The notes below the pieces were generated by a model. The model was not told where the DNA came from. It saw only the letters and a list, made by a program, of their open reading frames with translations, and searched no databases. Made by a program: the position numbers and the translations under genes. A stretch of DNA of 47,754 nt from Ruminococcus flavefaciens (GTDB lineage Bacteria > Bacillota > Clostridia > Oscillospirales > Ruminococcaceae), in NCBI GenBank assembly GCA_002310115.1, contig DBYI01000120.1, positions 1 to 47,754 on the forward strand, in the 5' to 3' direction. Shown here in pieces: positions 42,080-47,754 of the stretch; the stretch's first letter is position 1, and each line of letters opens with the position of its first letter.

Positions 42080-44569
42080 TTATATTATTTTAAAGGACAT
42101 AAATTTGTTAAGAAAGTTTTTTACAGCAGAAAAGATACCTTTGAGTGCAGGATCGGTAATACTGTTATATAAGTCAGATACCAGATCCATTGTTTCTTCA
42201 GGAATGTCTATGACAATAGTATTATTGGCTTCTGTATTAGTCTTGACTGCTGTTAAATATCCGGGATTATTCTTACCGTCGTCAATGTGAGCATATTCAA
42301 GATCAATATGTTCATCATCATATACTGTTCCTTTACCGCCGGTGAGATTATAACATCCCTCGAAAATATTTTGATTATGATTAGTGCCATTGTTTATTTC
42401 TAAGCTTTGGGTTGACCATTTATTGCTGACATATATTGTTTTCAGTGAGGAACATCCTGCAAACATACATGACATGTTTGTAACATTTGATGTATCAAAA
42501 CTGCTAAGATCAAGTACCTCAATATCGTTGTTACCTATAAACATCGCATCCATATCTGTTACATTTGAAGTATTGAAATTCGTAAAATTCACTTCTTTGA
42601 TATGTGAATCACCAAACATCCAGCTCATGTCTGTAACGCTTGAAGTATCAAGGCAGCTCAGATCAAGATAATCAAAAAATGTGAAACAGAACATAGAGTG
42701 CATATTCTTAACCTTTGAGGTATTAAAATTGCTGAGATCAAGCGTTTCGAGATCTCTGCATGCAGAGAACATTCTTGTCATATCAATAACATTTGAGGTA
42801 TCAAAGCTGCTGACGTCAATAGATCTTGTCCAGACACATTCTTCGAACATTTCAGACATATCAGTAACATTTGATGTGTCAAAGCTGCTTAGATCAAGAA
42901 CATCATACGTACTGAATTTAAACATACCTTTCATGTTAGTTACATTTTGCGTGTTGAAATTACTTAAATCTATATTAGTTTGGCATGGATTGCCATATTC
43001 TTCACGCATGAACATATAAGACATATCAGTAACATTTGAAGTATCGGCATTTTTCAGGTCAACGACCCAAAGACTATCAAAACCTGCAAAGAAATAACTA
43101 CAGTCTTGAGGAAAAACAGTTCCTTCTTCGGCTATAATATTCGATATCTGATCCTTTTTTACTCCCTTTGGAAGTGAAATACCTGAGCCGTCAATCTTGT
43201 TCATTAATTCGCCTTTTATGTGAAGGGTTCTTGTCTCAGCATCAAAGTATGATTCATTAAGAACTTCAGAAATATAGTATTCATTAAAACTAGACCAGAA
43301 AATATTGAAGTCCTTTTCCTGCATTTCTTCTATTGTCCAACCGTACGGCAGTGTTAAAGACATCTCGTGTCCGTGGCGGGTAGAATGTATAAACATACCC
43401 TCAATATTTGTATCATCAGAGATAATGAAGTGGCGTACGTCTAGTTCAAATAGACCGACACGACAGAACATACCTGACATATCTTTAACATTATGGGTAT
43501 CAAAGCTACTTACATCAAGTGAACTTAAATGTTCAGATCCAAGGAACATATTGCTCATGTCCGTAACATTGCTTGTATCAAAACTACTCAGATCGAGTGA
43601 GGATAAACATGTGTTTGCGAACATATAGGACATGTCTGTAACGTTTGATGTATTAAAGCTGCTAAGATCAACGTGTTCAAGACCTGCGCCCTGAGCCCAG
43701 ACATATGCCTCATTGAACATATAAGACATATCAGTAACATTTGAAGTATTAAAAGTGCTGATATCAAGCTCTATTAAATGCCAGTTTCCTTCAAACATTC
43801 TTGACATGGTTGTAACATTTGAAGTATCAAAGTTTGTCAGATTAAGAGCAGGGAAATTAGCATAAGCAAACATTTCTGACATATCTGTTACTTTACTGGT
43901 ATTGAAACTTTCGAATGTTAACTTATCATTTTCTACGTTATCATATTCGTATGGATGCCATCCACCATCAGCAGCGCCTTTAAACATTTTGGACATATTT
44001 GTAACATTGGAAGTGTCAAAGTTCGCAAAGTTGTCAACGTTGTCGTTTCCTTCTTTGTGACTGTAAATACCAGTGCAGTCCAGGAACATGCCTTCCATAT
44101 TTGTAACTTTGGATGTGTTGAATGTGCTGATATCAAAATTGAAATAAAGTGATCCATTGTTTTTCTTAGGACAATAGAACATATATGACATGTCCGTAAC
44201 ATTTGAAGTATCAGCATTTGTTAGGTCAACTTCCCACAGCTTATAGCCAAATGGTTCAAAGAAATGGCTGCAGTTCGCCGGAAATACGGTTCCCTCATCA
44301 GCTATCAGATTAACAACTTCTTCACCTTTAACTCCGTCAGGAAGTACGAGACCCGAACCGTCAGCCCCGTTTCTTACATAGCCCTTTAGATGAAGAGTCT
44401 GTGTCTCTGCATCATAGTATGATTCGTCTTTTCCCTGCACTTCAAAGGAATAAACTGTTGATGCTCTTGCTGTTAAAGAAATGTTGTCTGGCAGAATATT
44501 ACCAGCATTGCTTGCAATGAAGGCAAGAGATAAAATAAATGCAGTAATGGTTTTACGTGTGTTTTTCAT
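42080..44569 (-). CDS. BspA-like surface protein with DUF285 repeats
   Basis: 829 aa. Signal peptide KNTRKTITAFILSLAFIASN, cleavage near TARA. It consists of two modules, each starting with a ~75-aa cap (YYDAETQTLHLKG... VFPANCSHFF; YFDAETRTLHIKG... VFPQDCSYFF), followed by repeats FDTSNVTDMSxMFxxCxxLxxLDLSS of DUF285 (BspA-type LRR). The C-terminus (KGIFSAVKNFLNKFMSFKII) lacks a sortase motif and a membrane helix. AAAGGAGGA precedes the ATG. Likely an adhesive surface or secreted protein; ligand unknown. Confidence 0.88.
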   Translation of the reverse strand: MKNTRKTITAFILSLAFIASNAGNILPDNISLTARASTVYSFEVQGKDESYYDAETQTLHLKGYVRNGADGSGLVLPDGVKGEEVVNLIADEGTVFPANCSHFFEPFGYKLWEVDLTNADTSNVTDMSYMFYCPKKNNGSLYFNFDISTFNTSKVTNMEGMFLDCTGIYSHKEGNDNVDNFANFDTSNVTNMSKMFKGAADGGWHPYEYDNVENDKLTFESFNTSKVTDMSEMFAYANFPALNLTNFDTSNVTTMSRMFEGNWHLIELDISTFNTSNVTDMSYMFNEAYVWAQGAGLEHVDLSSFNTSNVTDMSYMFANTCLSSLDLSSFDTSNVTDMSNMFLGSEHLSSLDVSSFDTHNVKDMSGMFCRVGLFELDVRHFIISDDTNIEGMFIHSTRHGHEMSLTLPYGWTIEEMQEKDFNIFWSSFNEYYISEVLNESYFDAETRTLHIKGELMNKIDGSGISLPKGVKKDQISNIIAEEGTVFPQDCSYFFAGFDSLWVVDLKNADTSNVTDMSYMFMREEYGNPCQTNIDLSNFNTQNVTNMKGMFKFSTYDVLDLSSFDTSNVTDMSEMFEECVWTRSIDVSSFDTSNVIDMTRMFSACRDLETLDLSNFNTSKVKNMHSMFCFTFFDYLDLSCLDTSSVTDMSWMFGDSHIKEVNFTNFNTSNVTDMDAMFIGNNDIEVLDLSSFDTSNVTNMSCMFAGCSSLKTIYVSNKWSTQSLEINNGTNHNQNIFEGCYNLTGGKGTVYDDEHIDLEYAHIDDGKNNPGYLTAVKTNTEANNTIVIDIPEETMDLVSDLYNSITDPALKGIFSAVKNFLNKFMSFKII

Positions 44570-45129
44570 TGAATAGTCCTCCTTTAGGTCAATACATGGT
44601 TTAACTTCCGTTAAGATTTTGAGTACAGTAATTGAAAAAAGTCTTTTCTTCTTGTATCTGGCATTGCTTAATACTCCGTGAAAAATTGAATTGCTTAGAC
44701 AGCAAAAGATACAGGCAATCCTGATACATGAAAAACAGTCTTTACTTATAATAACGCAATTTTTTTATAGAGTGTAACAGGATTTTTATTTTTTTTGATT
44801 GGGAAAAATAATTTCTAATCGGTTAATTAACAGGTGATAAATCAAATGGCAGAACTTAAACAACAAATAGTGTGATTTGATGCTTTAACCAAGTTATGGA
44901 GGTGATATATGGATTCATAACAGGAACGATATACAAGAAACTACCCGATTTTTGCTGTTTTGTTGGCATAAATTGCTATTTTCACTTTAAAGCCTTTACA
45001 AATCAATATAAATATTGTATATTATGAGTAAAGTGAACAATATTAAGCACTGATTTGTGGGAAATTTTATCCTATATCATTAAGGGAGAAAAGCATTTGA
45101 AAAAACATGTGTGATGAGGAGTGATTAAT
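44570..45129. other. Gene-free stretch between divergent genes
   Basis: No supported coding sequence; AT-rich. It carries the xylanase promoter (44995-45023) and presumably the BspA-like promoter to the left. Confidence 0.5.
44995..45023 (+). promoter_or_regulatory. Promoter of the xylanase gene
   Basis: TTTACA (44995-45000), 17-nt spacer, TATATT (45018-45023). The leader to TTG 45130 is ~100 nt. Confidence 0.5.
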
Positions 45130-47754
45130 TTGAAAAGCTTTAAAAGAGTATTAAGCTGTACTATATCTGCTATAATGATCTCAGCAAGTATGCTTGCGGC
45201 TACAGTTGCTATAGCTGCTGATCAGCAGATACTAGGAAACATTGGCGGTTATGACTACGAGATGTGGAATCAGGACGGCCAGGGGCAGGCAGCAATGGAA
45301 CCAAGCGCAGGTTCATTTACCTGCTCATGGAGCAACATTGAAAACTTCCTTGCACGTATGGGCAAGAAATTCGACAGCCAGCAGAAAAACTACAAAGATT
45401 TAGGAAATATCACACTTTCATATGATGTTGAATACACACCAAGAGGGAATTCGTATATGTGTGTATACGGCTGGACAAGGAATCCTCTTATGGAATACTA
45501 TATAGTTGAAGGCTGGGGCGACTGGAGACCCCCCGGAAACGATGGCGATAAAAAGGGAACGGTTTCTCTTAACGGAAATACATACGATATCATCAAGACA
45601 ATGCGTTACAACCAGCCGTCAATTGAAGGTACAGCTACTTTTCCGCAGTACTGGAGCGTCAGACAGACAAGCGGATCATCAAACAATCAGACAAACTATA
45701 TGAAGGGTACTGTCAGCGTATCAAAGCATTTTGATGCATGGGCTAAGGCTGGTCTTGATATGACAGGTACTCTTTATGAGGTATCACTTAACATCGAGGG
45801 CTACAGATCAAACGGTTCAGCAAATGTAAAGAGTGTTTCTTTAATTCCAGTTCCGGATCCTATGCCTGAAGATGATAATGACAACGAAGGTCAGCAGAAC
45901 GGATCTGATAACGGCGGCGATAATTCAGGCGAAGAAAACGTCATAACTTATGAGGGCGCAGGCAGCACTGAGGGCGTAGCAGCTCACCAGAATCTTAACT
46001 ACAAGTACGAGAAGGGCGGCGACGGCTTCAAGGATCACATGGGACCGTACTTCCGTCTCGGAACTGGTGTAGGCGGCTATGAAATTAATAACTCTGTGGC
46101 TCAGGAGTTCATCAAGAAGAACTACAACTCTATCACCTGCGAAAACGAAATGAAGCCTGATTCTATCATTAAGAGCGTAAACGGCGATGAAGTAGAAATA
46201 AGCCTAAATTCGGCAAGAAATATCCTTAAGTTTGCTGAGGAGAACGGCATCGGTGTTCGTGGTCATACGTTTGTATGGTATAGCCAGACACCTACTTACT
46301 TCTTTCAGGACAATTACGAATATGTTTCTAAGGAGCGTATGAACAAGCGTCTTGAGAGCATGATCAAGAACACATTTGCTCAGATCAAGTCGGATTATCC
46401 TGACTTACAGCTTCATTCTTATGACGTATGTAACGAGCTCTTTGTTAACGACGGCGGCGGAATGAGACCTGCAAACTTTTCAAACTGGGCAAAGGTATAC
46501 GGTGAAGGAAACACAGAGTTCGTTGTAAATGCATTCAAGTATGCAAGACAGTATGCACCTAAGGATTGTAAGCTTTACCTCAATGATTATAACGAGTACA
46601 TGAGTGCAAAGACGAATGACCTTATAAATATGGCCAAGATAATCATGAAGGAGGGCGATTATATCGATGGTATCGGAATGGAGGCTCACCTTGATTCAAA
46701 ATATCCTTCGGCAAGTGAGTTTGAAACAGCTATAAAGGAGTTTGAGTCGCTCGGACTTGACGTTCAGATAACCGAGCTCGATATCACGAACAGCACAGGT
46801 TCGTATGACAAGCTTTATCCTCAGATCTTTGCGGTAGCTATGAAGCACGCTAAGAACATCTCCTGCGTAACCCTCTCGAGAACAACAGACGAGAGCCTCT
46901 GGAGATATGACGAGAGGAGGCCACAGCTTCCGTTCAGCAACTATCAGCCTAAACCATTCTACAATGACATTATAGCTCTTACTGACAAGATAAATCCTCC
47001 TGTATATGGGGGAACAACGACCACTACAACAACTACAACAACTACAACCACCATAATAACAACCACAACTACCAATACTACCGCAACAACAGTTTCTGCT
47101 ACAACATCATCAGATCCTGTTGAGCTTGAGGAACTTCTTGATTCAAAGGTTGAGAAGTGGGGCGACGCTAATTGCGACGGTGGTATTGATATGGGCGATG
47201 CTGTAATTATAATGCAGTCTCTCGCTAACCCAAACAAATATAAGCTTTCAGATCAGGGCATGTATAATGCAGACGTTTATGAGGCAGGCGGCGGTATAAC
47301 AACAAATGACGCTTTTACTATCCAGAAGTACCTCTTAGGACTTATCAAGTCACTTCCTGAGAGCTATTCATCAAGCATTAATACAGTTCAGACTGCAACT
47401 ACTACTAAGGATACAACAACCACAACTAAAACAGAGATTACTACAACAACCAGTTATATTAACTTAAGAGCTCACCAGAACCTTGACTATAGATACGAAA
47501 AAGGCGGCAACGGCTTCAAGGATTACATGGGACCGTATTTCCGCCTGGGTACTGTTGTAAGCTCCATGGAGATTGCTAACTCACAGGCTCAGGATTTTAT
47601 CAAGAAAAATTACAACTCTATCAGCTGTGAATATGAAATGTTGCCTGATTCTATCGTTAAGAGCGTAAACGGTGATGAAGTAGAGATCAGCCTTTCTTCT
47701 GCAAACAGCATTCTTAAGTTTGCTGAGCAGAACGGAATCGGTGTTCGCGGTCGT
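45130..47754 (+). CDS. Multimodular xylanase GH11-GH10-dockerin-GH10, 3' end beyond the window
   Basis: At least 875 aa; starts TTG 45130 (GAGGAG 8 nt upstream), signal peptide (VLSCTISAIMISASMLAATV...). GH11 at ~38-235: nucleophile in PLMEYYIVEGWG, acid/base in VSLNIEGYRSN. First GH10 at ~285-615: CENEMKPDSI, HTFVWYSQ, acid/base in YDVCNELF, nucleophile in VQITELDIT. Thr-only linker ~625-660. Dockerin ~670-745 (GDANCDGGIDMGDAVIIMQS, ITTNDAFTIQKYLLG). Second Thr linker, then a second GH10 start from ~775. It degrades xylan outside the cell on the cellulosome. No stop codon occurs before the end. In the second GH10 copy EN-EMKP is EY-EMLP. Confidence 0.93.
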   Translation, partial: MKSFKRVLSCTISAIMISASMLAATVAIAADQQILGNIGGYDYEMWNQDGQGQAAMEPSAGSFTCSWSNIENFLARMGKKFDSQQKNYKDLGNITLSYDVEYTPRGNSYMCVYGWTRNPLMEYYIVEGWGDWRPPGNDGDKKGTVSLNGNTYDIIKTMRYNQPSIEGTATFPQYWSVRQTSGSSNNQTNYMKGTVSVSKHFDAWAKAGLDMTGTLYEVSLNIEGYRSNGSANVKSVSLIPVPDPMPEDDNDNEGQQNGSDNGGDNSGEENVITYEGAGSTEGVAAHQNLNYKYEKGGDGFKDHMGPYFRLGTGVGGYEINNSVAQEFIKKNYNSITCENEMKPDSIIKSVNGDEVEISLNSARNILKFAEENGIGVRGHTFVWYSQTPTYFFQDNYEYVSKERMNKRLESMIKNTFAQIKSDYPDLQLHSYDVCNELFVNDGGGMRPANFSNWAKVYGEGNTEFVVNAFKYARQYAPKDCKLYLNDYNEYMSAKTNDLINMAKIIMKEGDYIDGIGMEAHLDSKYPSASEFETAIKEFESLGLDVQITELDITNSTGSYDKLYPQIFAVAMKHAKNISCVTLSRTTDESLWRYDERRPQLPFSNYQPKPFYNDIIALTDKINPPVYGGTTTTTTTTTTTTTIITTTTTNTTATTVSATTSSDPVELEELLDSKVEKWGDANCDGGIDMGDAVIIMQSLANPNKYKLSDQGMYNADVYEAGGGITTNDAFTIQKYLLGLIKSLPESYSSSINTVQTATTTKDTTTTTKTEITTTTSYINLRAHQNLDYRYEKGGNGFKDYMGPYFRLGTVVSSMEIANSQAQDFIKKNYNSISCEYEMLPDSIVKSVNGDEVEISLSSANSILKFAEQNGIGVRGR
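47009..47105 (+). repeat. ACN-type triplet tract (poly-Thr linker)
   Basis: Nearly uninterrupted ACx codons coding a Thr-rich linker between GH10 and dockerin; a second shorter tract lies at 47400-47450. Prone to slippage, typical for R. flavefaciens enzymes. Confidence 0.8.

Noticed and set aside
42384..43628. Plus-strand open frames opposite the BspA-like gene
   Set aside because: They are complement frames of DUF285 repeats, with no ribosome sites.
42380..44250. A CRISPR array
   Set aside because: The regular repeats of ~75 nt are coding DUF285 repeats in one open frame with variable sequence; there is no fixed spacer length or palindromic repeat.

Overview
The window looks like a chromosomal segment of a rumen or gut Ruminococcus close to R. 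flavefaciens. The grounds are the AT-rich low-GC Firmicute style, AGGAGG-type ribosome binding sites, two dockerins of the R. flavefaciens kind, a Thr-linker multimodular xylanase and a conjugation module of the Clostridia CTn type. No database could be searched, so all family names come from motif recognition.

Layout: (1) 256-3500, minus strand: a sigma-70/ECF-like factor followed by a membrane-anchored 888-aa protein whose outer part resembles a beta-propeller plus a family-1 sugar-binding protein; I read this as a sigma/anti-sigma sensor pair. (2) 4243-17386: a decayed integrative conjugative element. The coupling protein has lost its N-terminus, and no relaxase, integrase or element end is visible. 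Maff2, VirB6-like, PrgI, VirB4, DUF4315, DUF4366, topoisomerase III, a long ArdC/YodL-type protein and a TTRAP-like protein remain. A three-gene antisense cassette (9292-10330) with its own promoter interrupts the transfer operon. (3) 17734-18471: a secreted protein with choline-binding-type repeats.

(4) 18654-24703 is the most interesting part. Two WYL-domain regulators and a short P-loop (zeta-like) gene are divergent from rtcB, the RNA ligase. Between rtcB and a DUF2828 vWA protein (resembling Ro60/TROVE proteins) lies a 480-nt non-coding stretch made almost entirely of closed stem-loops. Six of them carry an AC(A/T)GCA motif 0-2 nt inside the closing stem, and two have a tRNA-like acceptor plus T-arm geometry. 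I read this as an array of Y-RNA-like non-coding RNAs inside an RNA repair operon, with WYL proteins in the place RtcR holds in Proteobacteria.

(5) 24799-27291: a dockerin fragment and a secreted HExxH metallopeptidase with a possible in-frame nonsense codon. (6) 27408-30229, minus strand: a run of immunity-like genes (Imm7, alpha/beta hydrolase, unknown, DUF4253), divergent from (7) 30814-38022, a 2402-aa RTX-repeat protein with an Mbeg1/DUF2974-like hydrolase domain. (8) 38309-41501: a quinol-monooxygenase-like protein and a flavoprotein under an operator-bearing promoter, an IS481-type insertion sequence flanked by two copies of that promoter, an unknown gene and a GNAT acetyltransferase. 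(9) 42080-44569: a BspA-like (DUF285) repeat surface protein. (10) 45130-end: a GH11-GH10-dockerin-GH10 xylanase that runs off the window; its second GH10 copy has lost conserved subsite residues.

Regions 1, 5 and 10 fit a secreted polysaccharide- and protein-degrading lifestyle; regions 2, 6, 7 and 8 are accessory DNA; region 4 is a self-contained RNA-repair candidate.
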